Notes under the pieces: model-generated
The model's database searches: none
Seen by the model: the letters and a program-made list of their open reading frames with translations, nothing else
Told to the model about the DNA's origin: nothing
Program-made: the position numbers and the translations under genes
Assembly (NCBI RefSeq): GCF_001436315.1
Contig: NZ_AYZA01000022.1
Coordinates: 447-64,446 of the forward strand
Origin: Ligilactobacillus aviarius subsp. aviarius DSM 20655
GTDB taxonomy: Bacteria > Bacillota > Bacilli > Lactobacillales > Lactobacillaceae
Direction of reading: 5' to 3'
Length of the DNA stretch: 64,000 bases
In this document: positions 9,784 to 19,077 of the stretch, in pieces
Layout of the letters: the number at the start of each line of letters is the position of its first letter
Position numbering within the stretch: position 1 is the first letter of the stretch

Positions 9784-9883
9784 GTAACTCACTTCCCATT
9801 TAAGTTAATTTAATTATAGCATTTTCGAATTTCTTTAATAATTCAAAAATTGCTATGTTAAAATAACCTTGAGGTGAAGCGTG

Positions 9884-10237
9884 ATGATTAAAATGAAAGT
9901 TGTTTCAGTCGGAGAAGGCGCATTGAATGCGGAAGATGGATTGGTGATTTTATTTGGCAAAGAAGTTTCAGAACGGCTAAAGGAAGTCTCAGTTATTCAA
10001 GAATTTGAACAGATCGATCAGTACGATGTGAAAAAAGGAATGCAACTGACGATCGATGACCAACAATATCAAGTGGCATACGTTGGAAACTTGGTTGCAA
10101 GTAACCTTGAAACGGTTCACCATACCGTTTTAGATTTTAATGCCGTTCCGGATGAACCGCGCAGCAATGCGATTTACTTGGAACCGCAAAAATTTCCGGT
10201 AATTCATGCTGGATCACAGATTAAGATTAAAGAATAG
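9884..10237 (+). CDS. PTS glucitol/sorbitol-type EIIA component
   Basis: A 117-residue protein matching the small GutA EIIA family: LVILFGKEVSERLKEVSV at the start and a SNLETVHHTVLDF segment holding the likely phosphorylated His. EIIA normally passes phosphate from HPr to EIIB. No EIIB or EIIC gene is in the window, so this is an orphan and may be regulatory. The ATG at 9884 is spaced seven bases from GAGGTG. It leads a short operon with ybaK and rlmA. Confidence 0.82.
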   Translation: MIKMKVVSVGEGALNAEDGLVILFGKEVSERLKEVSVIQEFEQIDQYDVKKGMQLTIDDQQYQVAYVGNLVASNLETVHHTVLDFNAVPDEPRSNAIYLEPQKFPVIHAGSQIKIKE

Positions 10238-10247
10238 AGGAATTATC

Positions 10248-10748
10248 GTGGCAAAGAAGAAAAAAATCAAGAAAACAAATGAAGAACGGATTCTTGATGA
10301 AAACGGAATTGAATATGAAGAAAAGAATTTTAACTGGGTTGGACGCGGAATGGATGCATTGAAGGATGCTGAAAGCCAAGGAATCGACCCGAACAGCTTG
10401 TTGAAGACAATTGTTTTACAAGCGAATAACGATGCCAAAGATTATCTGGTTGTTTGCTTACCCGTTCAGGCCGAGATCAACTTAAAATTAGTGGCGCATG
10501 AACTTGGAAAAAAGCAGGTTCACCTAGCTGATAATAAAAAGTTGGTGAAAATTACCGGCTACGTTCATGGCGCAAATACACCAATCGGAATCAGCGCGTA
10601 TAAAGGCTTTCCAATCTATTTTGATGAACAGATTCAAAAGTTTGATGAAATTTCGGTTTCTGCAGGGAAGTTAGGCCGTTCAGTGCGCTTAAAACGGGAA
10701 GATTTAGTAAAACTGGTGAAGGGATCATACATTAAAGTTGAACGCTAA
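10248..10748 (+). CDS. ybaK: YbaK/EbsC-type aminoacyl-tRNA deacylase
   Basis: Clears mischarged tRNA, typically Cys-tRNA(Pro). The 166-residue product has the YbaK fold with TIVLQ, GYVHGANTPIG and ISVSAGKLGRSVRL segments. The start is a GTG preceded by AGAGGA; the KKKKIKK stretch that follows is an unusual basic N-terminal extension. The gene sits ten bases after the EIIA gene and overlaps rlmA. Confidence 0.88.
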   Translation: MAKKKKIKKTNEERILDENGIEYEEKNFNWVGRGMDALKDAESQGIDPNSLLKTIVLQANNDAKDYLVVCLPVQAEINLKLVAHELGKKQVHLADNKKLVKITGYVHGANTPIGISAYKGFPIYFDEQIQKFDEISVSAGKLGRSVRLKREDLVKLVKGSYIKVER

Positions 10749-11619
10749 TCAAACAAAGTTATTAAAGAAAATTGATCAGGCAAAAGTTTTTTTGACGCAT
10801 AATCGTAACTTGTTTAAGTGCCCATATTGCGGGGCGAAAATGACCGTAATTAAAGATTACAGTTTGATTTGTGCTCAAGGTCACCGGTTTGACTTGTCGA
10901 AGAAGGGGACGCTTTTCTTAATTAAGCATGGAGTTAAAAGCGACTATGATCAAAAAGAATTATGGCAGGCTCGGCGCCATGTTCTTCAACACGGATTATT
11001 TGATGGGGTCCTTGAACAGATTATCCACCGGATGCCTCAACGAAATTTAACTTATATTGATGTTGGATGTGGTGAAGGCACGCCCCTTGCCCGAATCCGG
11101 GAACAACGGCGTCAATTCAATGATCAAGCAATTGGGTTTGACATTTCAAAGGATGCGATTAACTTGGCAACGCAGCAAACGGCGAATAGTTTCTTTTGCA
11201 TTGCGGATCTGGCAGCCCTTCCGTTTGCCGATCGTCAAATCGATGTCATTATTGATATTTTGTCGCCGTCGTCATACCGCGAATTTGATCGGGTTCTTGC
11301 TCGGAATGGAATTTTATTTAAGGTTATTCCGAATGCTGAATATTTGATCGAACTTCGGCACCGTCTCTATCAACCTGAAGATCCGAAGTATTCGTATCAC
11401 AATGATGACGTGTTAAACCGGGTGTTGGAACAGTATCCGCAAACCAAGGCCGTTCCGGTTAAATATCAATTTAATTTAACGCCAGCGCTTGCGATGGACT
11501 TGTTAAAGATGACCCCATTGCAGTGGGGAACGCAAGCGGACCTGGCGAATGTTTTTAAAACGCCGTTAGAGCATGTTACGGTTGATATGTCACTGTTAAT
11601 TGTTCGGAAAAATTTGTAA
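10738..11619 (+). CDS. rlmA: 23S rRNA (guanine-N1)-methyltransferase RlmA-like
   Basis: Zinc-binding, SAM-dependent methyltransferase of the RlmA(I/II) group, which modifies G745/G748 of 23S rRNA. An N-terminal zinc knuckle CPYC plus C..GH (residues about 30-50) is followed by the SAM-binding DVGCGEGT motif near residue 110. The likely start is a TTG inside the end of ybaK, giving an 11-base overlap; no ATG fits the family length better. Confidence 0.9.
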   Translation: MNANQTKLLKKIDQAKVFLTHNRNLFKCPYCGAKMTVIKDYSLICAQGHRFDLSKKGTLFLIKHGVKSDYDQKELWQARRHVLQHGLFDGVLEQIIHRMPQRNLTYIDVGCGEGTPLARIREQRRQFNDQAIGFDISKDAINLATQQTANSFFCIADLAALPFADRQIDVIIDILSPSSYREFDRVLARNGILFKVIPNAEYLIELRHRLYQPEDPKYSYHNDDVLNRVLEQYPQTKAVPVKYQFNLTPALAMDLLKMTPLQWGTQADLANVFKTPLEHVTVDMSLLIVRKNL

Positions 11620-11722
11620 AATTGCTTGTCAAACAATATTTAAGGTGTTAACCTTATTAGTAAGAAAACGGTTATTAGTAATTAACCAAGTTGTTAGTTA
11701 TTAATTAATTGGACTTCATTAA

Positions 11723-11766
11723 CGTAGCTGTTCGCCGTGCCCACACCGAACGGTTACGCTTTTTTA
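11723..11766 (+). terminator. Terminator after rlmA
   Basis: GTAGCTGTTCG pairs imperfectly with CGAACGGTTAC around a GC-rich loop and is followed by six T. The 170-base gap before trmL holds nothing else I recognise. Confidence 0.72.
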
Positions 11767-11795
11767 TTGCTTGAAATTAAGAAAGGAAGATATTG

Positions 11796-12308
11796 ATGAC
11801 AAATCACATTGCGCTCTTTGAACCATTAATGCCGGCAAACACAGGCAACATTGCACGGACCTGTGCAGGAACAAATACGGAATTGCATTTAATCGAACCA
11901 TTAGGATTTTCAACCGATGATAAGTATTTAAAGCGGGCCGGTTTGGATTACTGGGACAAAGTTAAAATTACATACCATAAGAATCTTCCAGCATTTTTAG
12001 AAACGATTCCTGATATGGGTAAGCTTTATTTGGTTTCAAAGTTTGCGGAAAAAACATATACTGATCCGGATTATTCAAACGTCGATGAAGATCACTATTT
12101 TCTTTTTGGAAAAGAGACAACGGGATTACCGGAAAACTTCATGCGGCAAAATGCGGAAAAATGTATCCGGATTCCGCAAAATGATGACCATATCCGGGCA
12201 TTGAACTTGTCGAATACGGCAGCAATTGTAATTTATGAAGCGTTGCGGCAACAAGGATTCCCGCAATTAGACCGGACGCACCTTTACGAAAATGACAAAT
12301 TAAAATAG
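11796..12308 (+). CDS. trmL: tRNA (cytidine(34)-2'-O)-methyltransferase
   Basis: SPOUT-class methyltransferase acting on the wobble base of tRNA-Leu species. The 170-residue protein begins NHIALFEPLMPANTGNIART and has the knot signatures LFGKETTGLP and IRIPQNDDHIRALNLSN. The ATG at 11796 is spaced seven bases after AAGGAAG. It sits 11 bases before ftsK. Confidence 0.94.
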   Translation: MTNHIALFEPLMPANTGNIARTCAGTNTELHLIEPLGFSTDDKYLKRAGLDYWDKVKITYHKNLPAFLETIPDMGKLYLVSKFAEKTYTDPDYSNVDEDHYFLFGKETTGLPENFMRQNAEKCIRIPQNDDHIRALNLSNTAAIVIYEALRQQGFPQLDRTHLYENDKLK

Positions 12309-12319
12309 AAGAGGGAAAA

Positions 12320-14644
12320 ATGGCAGCAAAGAAAAGCGGTAAACGAACATCGAAACGGAAAAAAACGGCCGCAGCCCAAAAACAAATTTTTTCTGAACGG
12401 GTCGTTGGCCTGATCTTAGGTGTTGTAAGTTTATTTGGAATTTTTCATTTAGGTTACTTAGGAGTTTTGATTGTAAATGCATTCCGGTTGCTGATTGGTG
12501 ATGCATATTTAATCGGAATTGGGCTTTTATTATTATTTAGTATTTATTTGTTGATTTATGGTAAAGAACCCCAAATCAAACCACGGTATTGGGGTGGAAT
12601 ATTACTGATTATTTTGGGAATTAGCCTTGGATTGGAGGCAATTTTCTTTAACAAATTGGATTTGCATAACGACTTTATTGGCGTTACATGGCAGTATTTG
12701 GCCAATGATATTGTTGGCGCAAGTCTTGGGACCGCGGTTGGCGGCGGAATGATCGGGGCGTTACTGTATACCGGAACGAATTTTCTGCTTGCTCAACTGG
12801 GGTCATATTTGATCAGTCTTTTGCTGATTGGTGCCGGTTTATGCATGGTATTTGGAATTTCACTGCAACAGGTAGCTCAATTTTTCGGGAAAATTGGACT
12901 CGTTTGTTGGAATGGAATTAAATTGATCGCTGGAAAGTTAAAGCACGCTGCAGGAACAGCGAAGGATTCACTTCAAGATGCAGCGGAAAAACGGAAAGCA
13001 ATGTCCACTGAAAAATCGGATGATCAGCCGGAAGAAAAGGAAGAGCCTGTCGAACCGGAAGATCTTAAAGAAGAAGTTGAACCGCTTGTTGCCCCGGAAG
13101 ATAAGGAATTGCCAAAACCAATCAGTGAACGGGATGCAACGGATGTTTGGAATCGTGAATCAGAGAAGCAGGAAGAGCCTGAAGTGGCAAAACCCGTTTT
13201 GCACCAGTCATCTTCAATTGAAAATTATCAATTGCCACCCGTCAGTTTGCTTCAGGATGTTGCGCCAACGGACCAAAGTCAGGAACGAAAAGAAATCAAG
13301 CATAATCAAGAGGTCCTTCGGCAAACGTTGAAGAGCTTTGGCGTTGATGCAGAACTGAAAAATACGATTTTAGGGCCGTCAGTGACCAAATATGAACTTC
13401 ACCCGGCAATTGGCGTCAAAGTTTCAAAAATCGTGAACTTGACGGATGATTTAGCCTTGGCCCTGGCAGCCAAGGATATCCGAATCGAAGCTCCAATCCC
13501 TGGGAAATCATTGATCGGGATTGAAGTTCCTAACAAAAAGGTAGCCACAATTTCATTTAAAGATGTGATTTCGGCGGAACACAAGCGCCCGCATCAGCTA
13601 CTTGAGGTTCCTTTAGGGCGGAATGTTTCTGGAAAATTAATTACCCTGGATATTACGAAGACGCCTCACCTTTTGATTGCCGGAGCAACCGGGAGCGGAA
13701 AGTCAGTGGCAATCAACGGAATCATTACGAGTTTATTGATGAATTGTACCCCAGATGAAGTCAAGTTAATGCTGGTTGATCCCAAAAAGGTTGAACTGGG
13801 AGTTTACAATGGAATTCCGCATTTAATTTCGCCAGTTGTCACGGAATCCAAAAAGGCGGCCATTTCACTGAACAAACTCGTAGCCGAAATGGAACGGCGG
13901 TATGAAACGTTTGCGAATGTCGGCGTGCGGAACATTGACGGCTATAACCGGTTGATTAAGAACCAACAAGCCTCAATGGATACGGGCGAAAAACCAATGC
14001 CGTACATTGTTGGCATCGTTGATGAATTAGCCGACTTGATGATGGTTTCGTCAAATGAAGTTGAAGGCGCAATTATTCGAATTGCCCAAATGGGACGGGC
14101 CGCTGGAATCCATATGATTATTGCAACCCAACGGCCGTCAGTTGACGTAATTACCGGATTGATCAAGGCGAATGTGCCGTCACGGATGGCGTTTGCGGTC
14201 TCAAGCGGAACGGACTCGCGGACGATTCTTGACCAAAACGGGGCCGAAAAATTACTTGGCCGGGGCGATATGCTCTTTAAGCTGGTTGGAAAGAAGCCGA
14301 TCCGGGTTCAAGGAGCATTTATTTCGGATGAAGACGTTGAAAAGGTCGTTTCCTTTGTCAAAGAACAGGGAACAGCCGATTATGATGATAATCTTGCGGT
14401 TTCGGATGAAGAAGTCCAAGCAACGCAGGATGGAAATGATTCGGATAGCGATCCGCTTTTTGAACAGGTGATCGACTTTATTCAACGGGAGCAAAAGGTA
14501 AGCATTTCCCTCCTTCAACGGCGGTTTAAAATTGGATATAATCGGGCTGCCCGCATCGTTGATGATTTAACGGAAAAGGGAATGGTCGGACCGCAAGAAG
14601 GAAGCAAGCCGCGGAAAGTTTACTTACCGAAGAAGGAAGAATAA
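12320..14644 (+). CDS. ftsK: DNA translocase FtsK/SpoIIIE
   Basis: Septal DNA pump that clears chromosome termini at division. Layout: a basic start, about four or five membrane segments in residues 25-185, an acidic Glu/Pro-rich linker (about 220-310), the RecA-like motor with Walker A GATGSGKS near residue 455, and the C-terminal gamma winged helix (SLLQRRFKIGYNRAARIVD) that reads KOPS sites. The 774-residue length is typical for lactobacilli. Confidence 0.96.
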   Translation: MAAKKSGKRTSKRKKTAAAQKQIFSERVVGLILGVVSLFGIFHLGYLGVLIVNAFRLLIGDAYLIGIGLLLLFSIYLLIYGKEPQIKPRYWGGILLIILGISLGLEAIFFNKLDLHNDFIGVTWQYLANDIVGASLGTAVGGGMIGALLYTGTNFLLAQLGSYLISLLLIGAGLCMVFGISLQQVAQFFGKIGLVCWNGIKLIAGKLKHAAGTAKDSLQDAAEKRKAMSTEKSDDQPEEKEEPVEPEDLKEEVEPLVAPEDKELPKPISERDATDVWNRESEKQEEPEVAKPVLHQSSSIENYQLPPVSLLQDVAPTDQSQERKEIKHNQEVLRQTLKSFGVDAELKNTILGPSVTKYELHPAIGVKVSKIVNLTDDLALALAAKDIRIEAPIPGKSLIGIEVPNKKVATISFKDVISAEHKRPHQLLEVPLGRNVSGKLITLDITKTPHLLIAGATGSGKSVAINGIITSLLMNCTPDEVKLMLVDPKKVELGVYNGIPHLISPVVTESKKAAISLNKLVAEMERRYETFANVGVRNIDGYNRLIKNQQASMDTGEKPMPYIVGIVDELADLMMVSSNEVEGAIIRIAQMGRAAGIHMIIATQRPSVDVITGLIKANVPSRMAFAVSSGTDSRTILDQNGAEKLLGRGDMLFKLVGKKPIRVQGAFISDEDVEKVVSFVKEQGTADYDDNLAVSDEEVQATQDGNDSDSDPLFEQVIDFIQREQKVSISLLQRRFKIGYNRAARIVDDLTEKGMVGPQEGSKPRKVYLPKKEE

Positions 14645-14646
14645 GG

Positions 14647-15939
14647 ATGAAGAGTGAATTTAATTATGAACTTAAACCGGGGGTCAAGGTCCGGTTTATT
14701 CAGAATAAACAGTTTAAATCAGTTCAGATGATGATTTCGTTTATTCACGAATTGAAAAATGAACGGGAACTGGCAAGCCGGACGCTTTTAGCGGGAATCT
14801 TGGAAAGTTCAAGTGCAGCATATCCGAATCAGCATGCAATCACGCTTAAACTTGCTGAATTATATGGGGCAACGTTTGGTGCGAATACAGAAGTTGAGGG
14901 GAATTTAAGTCTCCTCAATTTTGTTTATAGTTTTGTTGCGCCGGAATACTTGAAAGCCGGACAGTCCCTGCTTGACGAATCGGTTGATTTTTTAAATCAA
15001 ATTATTTTTCACCCGCGAATGGAAAACGGAATGTTCAAGCCTGAAGTCTTTGAACGTCAGCGAACGAATTTAAAAACATATATTCAGGGAATTGTTGATA
15101 ATAAACAGTCTGAAGCTCTGGTCCATGTTCAACGGTCATATTTTGATGATCCGATTCAGCAGAATACGCCGTATGGAACGGAAACTGATTATCAAGAATT
15201 AACGAATCAAGATATTGTTGCGGCCTATGATCAAATGCTTCGCCGTGATCAAGTTCAAATCACGGTAATGGGAGATTTAGACCTTGATTCTTTGAAGCGT
15301 TCCCTTTCAAAATTTGAATTCCGAGAATCAGCTCGGGAAACACTTTATGAAATTTGTTATTCTCAGGCGGCGAAGGATCAAGTCAAGGTGCAAACGAAGA
15401 CAGAATCGGTTCAACAAAGCAAACTGGATTTGATTTACCATTTACCGATCGATGCGCATCAGGACAGAATGTTTTATGCGGCAGTTGTAATGAACGCCTT
15501 GCTGGGTGGTTCGCCGCAATCACTTCTTTTTCAAAACGTTCGCGAAAAGGCAAGTATGGCGTATTATGCTGAAAGTAGCTATTCAGCATTACGGTCGATG
15601 GTGCTGATTCAAACGGGAATTCAAGCAACGAATCATGATTCAGTTTTAACCTTGATCAAGGAGCAGATTGCGGCCTTGCAGCAGGGTGATTTTTCCGCTG
15701 AGCAGTTAGCTAAAATTAAAATCGAGCTGGTCAACGAACGGCAACGAATGCAAGATAGTCCGGCAAGCAGCCTCGAACAAGCTGTTTTAAGTGAATTATT
15801 GGCCCGACCATTAGATTCTGCAACCCAACAAAATGGAATTCAAGCAGTGACAAAGCAGGACGTCGTTGCGGCTGCTAGTCAACTTAAGCTTCAAACTGAA
15901 TTTTTCTTGAAAGGAGGGATGGCCAATGGCAACCATTAA
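14647..15939 (+). CDS. yfmF: M16-like protein YfmF (EF-P modification-associated)
   Basis: Pitrilysin-fold (M16) protein of 430 residues that lacks the HxxEH zinc motif, so it is probably the non-catalytic partner of YfmH. In the Bacillus naming scheme this pair is associated with 5-aminopentanol modification of elongation factor P. It starts two bases after ftsK and overlaps yfmH by 14 bases. Confidence 0.87.
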   Translation: MKSEFNYELKPGVKVRFIQNKQFKSVQMMISFIHELKNERELASRTLLAGILESSSAAYPNQHAITLKLAELYGATFGANTEVEGNLSLLNFVYSFVAPEYLKAGQSLLDESVDFLNQIIFHPRMENGMFKPEVFERQRTNLKTYIQGIVDNKQSEALVHVQRSYFDDPIQQNTPYGTETDYQELTNQDIVAAYDQMLRRDQVQITVMGDLDLDSLKRSLSKFEFRESARETLYEICYSQAAKDQVKVQTKTESVQQSKLDLIYHLPIDAHQDRMFYAAVVMNALLGGSPQSLLFQNVREKASMAYYAESSYSALRSMVLIQTGIQATNHDSVLTLIKEQIAALQQGDFSAEQLAKIKIELVNERQRMQDSPASSLEQAVLSELLARPLDSATQQNGIQAVTKQDVVAAASQLKLQTEFFLKGGMANGNH

Positions 15940-17218
15940 TTACGACCGTTTTGGCGAAAAGATGGAAAGTTTTGTTTTACCGAATGGCTTGCATGTTGAT
16001 TTGATTGCTCGCCCATCCTTTCACCAAACGGATGGCATTTTGACGACCCGGTTTGGATCAGTGAATACGACGTTCACAGTTGATGATCAGCTGAAAACTT
16101 ATCCAAGCGGAATTGCCCACTTTTTGGAACATAAGTTGTTTGAAAAGGAAGAGTATGACGCATTTGATAAATTTGCAATTTACGGGGCAGATTCAAATGC
16201 ATTTACCAGTTTTACCCGGACAAGTTACCTTTTTTCAACGGCTGAAAACGTTGGCGAATGTGTTTCAACGTTACTGGATTTTGTTTTTAGTCCGTATTTC
16301 AGTGACCAAACCGTGAATAAGGAAAAAGGAATTATTGGGCAAGAAATTCAGATGTATGAAGACGATGCAAACTGGCAGTTGCTGTTTGGAATTATCAGCA
16401 ATTTGTACCCGAAAACGCCGTTGACAGCTGATATTGCCGGAAGCGTTCAGTCGATTCAAGCAATTACGCCTGCAATGCTTTATGAATGCGATCAATATTT
16501 TTACCAGCCGTCGAATATGAGTTTGATGATCGTTGGTAATTTTGATGAAGCTCAAATTAAAGAAATTATTAAGAATGCGACTGCAGGAAGTTTAGCTTCA
16601 AATGATAAGTTAAACTTACAACGAGTCAACCTTGGTCATCCGGCAATTGTTCCGTTTGCTGAACGGCAAATGGACGTTCAACGGCCGAAACTTGCGTTGG
16701 GAGTTCGGGGTGAGAAAGACTTTCTTCCGGCTGAACGGTTTAAGGCCAAAATTATGCTGCAGATCATTTTAGAAATGCTTGTTGGCGAATCATCTGCTGA
16801 CTATCAACGCTTGTTTGATCAGGGATTGATCGACAACAGTTTCGGTTATGAAATTCAGCTTGAAGATGGCTTCCAGTTTGTTGATTTTTATTTAGATACA
16901 AGTTTAGAACAAATTGATCAGGCGGCTGCTGAATTAAAGGCGATCATTGTCAATGTAGCGGTAAAACTTACGGAACAAAAGCCGATTTTTGAATCGATGA
17001 AGCGCGAATTTATTGGACGGGCAATTAAAGGAATGAATTCGAACGAGAACATTGCCAACCAGTTTGACTTGTGGCTTTATGGCGAACGGACGGTGTTTGA
17101 TGTTCCAGCAATGATCGAACAGCTGACATTCGATGAAGTGGTTGATTTTGCGGATCAGTTCTTTGACCCGGCGAAGTTAACTCGTTATCAAATATTACCA
17201 AGGGGAGATCAAAAATGA
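15926..17218 (+). CDS. yfmH: M16 metallopeptidase-like YfmH
   Basis: Partner of YfmF with an intact M16 zinc motif HFLEH near residue 67 and a downstream acidic residue in the NKEKGIIGQEIQMYEDD segment. Two M16 half-domains are visible over 430 residues. It is coupled to YfmF upstream and overlaps the reductase gene by four bases. Its substrate is not established from sequence. Confidence 0.88.
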   Translation: MATINYDRFGEKMESFVLPNGLHVDLIARPSFHQTDGILTTRFGSVNTTFTVDDQLKTYPSGIAHFLEHKLFEKEEYDAFDKFAIYGADSNAFTSFTRTSYLFSTAENVGECVSTLLDFVFSPYFSDQTVNKEKGIIGQEIQMYEDDANWQLLFGIISNLYPKTPLTADIAGSVQSIQAITPAMLYECDQYFYQPSNMSLMIVGNFDEAQIKEIIKNATAGSLASNDKLNLQRVNLGHPAIVPFAERQMDVQRPKLALGVRGEKDFLPAERFKAKIMLQIILEMLVGESSADYQRLFDQGLIDNSFGYEIQLEDGFQFVDFYLDTSLEQIDQAAAELKAIIVNVAVKLTEQKPIFESMKREFIGRAIKGMNSNENIANQFDLWLYGERTVFDVPAMIEQLTFDEVVDFADQFFDPAKLTRYQILPRGDQK

Positions 17219-17940
17219 AATGGGCGTTGATTTTAGGAAGTTCGGGCGATATTGGGAGACAGATTGCACGCGACTTAGCACAGCAAGGCTGGTCACTTTA
17301 TCTGCACTATGCCCACCAACAAGAACGAATTGAAAAGTTGATTGGCGAATTTCAATCAAAGTTTCCGCGACAAGATTTTATTCCGATTCAGAGTGATTTC
17401 ATGGCGGCCGATTGTGTCGACCGGATCGTGAATTCGATTTTTGGCGTTGATGCGGTGATTTTTGCTCAGGGAATAACGCACTTTAAGTTTTTGCATGACT
17501 TTACTGAAAATGAACTAGATGAAATTTTGCGAATGCAGCTTAAAGTGCCGATGATGATTCTTCAGCGGTTAGAAGATAAGCTTGCCCGTGCTCAAGCCGG
17601 AAGAGTTGTCTTTATTAGTTCGGTATACGGGAAAAGCGGCAGTGCAATGGAAACCCCATACAGCGCAGTAAAGGGAGCAATCAATACATTTGTTAAAGCA
17701 TATAGCAAGGAAGTTGCTTCGATGGAAATCACGGTCAATGCGGTGGCTCCCGGAGCGGTTAATACGCAAATGAATCAAATGTTTGATGCGGAAACGTTAG
17801 CGACTGTTCGGGACGAAATTCCAGTGGGCCATTTGGCTGATCCAGCAGAAATCAGTTATTGGGTGCGCGTTTTATTAGCACCTGAAGCGGGGTATATGAC
17901 CGGCCAAACCCTTTATGTTACGGGCGGCTGGCTGGAATAG
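17215..17940 (+). CDS. ymfI: SDR reductase YmfI (EF-P 5-aminopentanone reductase)
   Basis: Short-chain dehydrogenase with a variant Rossmann motif GSSGDIGR, catalytic Ser in VVFISSVYG and the YSAVK Tyr/Lys pair. Its placement after yfmF-yfmH identifies it as YmfI, which reduces the 5-aminopentanone carried on EF-P in Bacillus. Assignment rests mainly on context, because SDR sequences alone do not fix the substrate. Confidence 0.85.
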   Translation: MKWALILGSSGDIGRQIARDLAQQGWSLYLHYAHQQERIEKLIGEFQSKFPRQDFIPIQSDFMAADCVDRIVNSIFGVDAVIFAQGITHFKFLHDFTENELDEILRMQLKVPMMILQRLEDKLARAQAGRVVFISSVYGKSGSAMETPYSAVKGAINTFVKAYSKEVASMEITVNAVAPGAVNTQMNQMFDAETLATVRDEIPVGHLADPAEISYWVRVLLAPEAGYMTGQTLYVTGGWLE

Positions 17941-18037
17941 TCGTTTTTGGCAGATAAAGACGCTTATGATATACTTAACTGTATGTAAGACGAAATATTA
18001 AAAGTTTGAGATTAAATAAGAAAGATGTGGATTTTTA

Positions 18038-19057
18038 ATGGCTAGTGTTGGTCAAAAATTAAAAGACGCAAGAATTGCCAAGGGATTGACCCTTGATGAT
18101 TTGCAACAAACAACTAAAATTCAAAAGCGTTATTTAATTGCGATTGAAGAAGGCAATTATGATGCTCTTCCGGGAAAGTTTTATGTGAAAGCATTTGCCC
18201 GGCAATATGCAGAAACGGTTGGTTTAAATCCCAACGAGATTATTCAAGAATTAGACCAAGAACTTGGAATGCCGGCTTCGCCTGAAGAACAAGCGGAAAC
18301 AACTTCGCGGGTTCAAAAGCGGGAAGAATTGACCCGGCCGCAAGACAACAGTTTAAGCGCAAAAATTTCGAAGTATCTTCCAACGATCATTATCGTCGTG
18401 GTAGTGGTTGCAATTTTAGGGACGATTTATGCTGTTGCATGGGGCAATCATGAAAAGGCTAAAAATCAACAAATTGAACAAACCAATACCAAGGTTGCAG
18501 TTTCAACTGATGTAAAGAAGCCAGCCAAGAAAAAGAAGAGCGAATCTTCATCAACATCGAAGAAGGAACAAAAGATCGTCAATGTCGCTTCGGCAGGCTC
18601 AATGTTTACGTATAACGTTGAAAATGCACCAAGTCAAAGCACAATTGAACTTGGGGCTACTGGTGGTTCATCATGGGATGCAGTTTACGTTGGCGGTGCT
18701 CAAAGCTGGCAGGGGACCCTTCAATCAGGAACGACGAAGGAAATTCAAGTTCCAGCTGGGACAAGCCGGGTTGTTTTGAGCATTGGAAATTCAAATGCTT
18801 CAACGGTTAAAATTAACGGCCACAAGTTGAACTTCCTTGCTCAGAACTCATCATTAACTGTGCGGAAGTTAGTCTTGAACTTTACAAACGGTTCAAGTTC
18901 AACCAATGCCGAAACCCAATCCCAAACCCAAACGGCTGCTCAAACCCAAGGACAAGGGCAAACGGTTAATAATCAAAATGGTTACCAAACAAACCAGCAA
19001 CAACGTTATCAACAAAATAACGGCCGGACAAATAATTATCAAACCGTTACCCGGTAA
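18038..19057 (+). CDS. rodZ: RodZ-like cell-shape protein
   Basis: Cytoplasmic helix-turn-helix (LKDARIAKGLTLDDLQQ, about residues 8-70), one membrane helix near residues 115-135 (IIIVVVVVAILGTIYAV), a Lys/Ser linker, then an extracellular DUF4115-type beta domain. RodZ links MreB to the elongasome. The last 55 or so residues are almost entirely Gln, Asn and Thr, an unusual low-complexity external tail. It precedes pgsA, as in most Bacilli. Confidence 0.9.
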   Translation: MASVGQKLKDARIAKGLTLDDLQQTTKIQKRYLIAIEEGNYDALPGKFYVKAFARQYAETVGLNPNEIIQELDQELGMPASPEEQAETTSRVQKREELTRPQDNSLSAKISKYLPTIIIVVVVVAILGTIYAVAWGNHEKAKNQQIEQTNTKVAVSTDVKKPAKKKKSESSSTSKKEQKIVNVASAGSMFTYNVENAPSQSTIELGATGGSSWDAVYVGGAQSWQGTLQSGTTKEIQVPAGTSRVVLSIGNSNASTVKINGHKLNFLAQNSSLTVRKLVLNFTNGSSSTNAETQSQTQTAAQTQGQGQTVNNQNGYQTNQQQRYQQNNGRTNNYQTVTR

Positions 19058-19077
19058 TTTTAATTGAGGTGAGAGAG

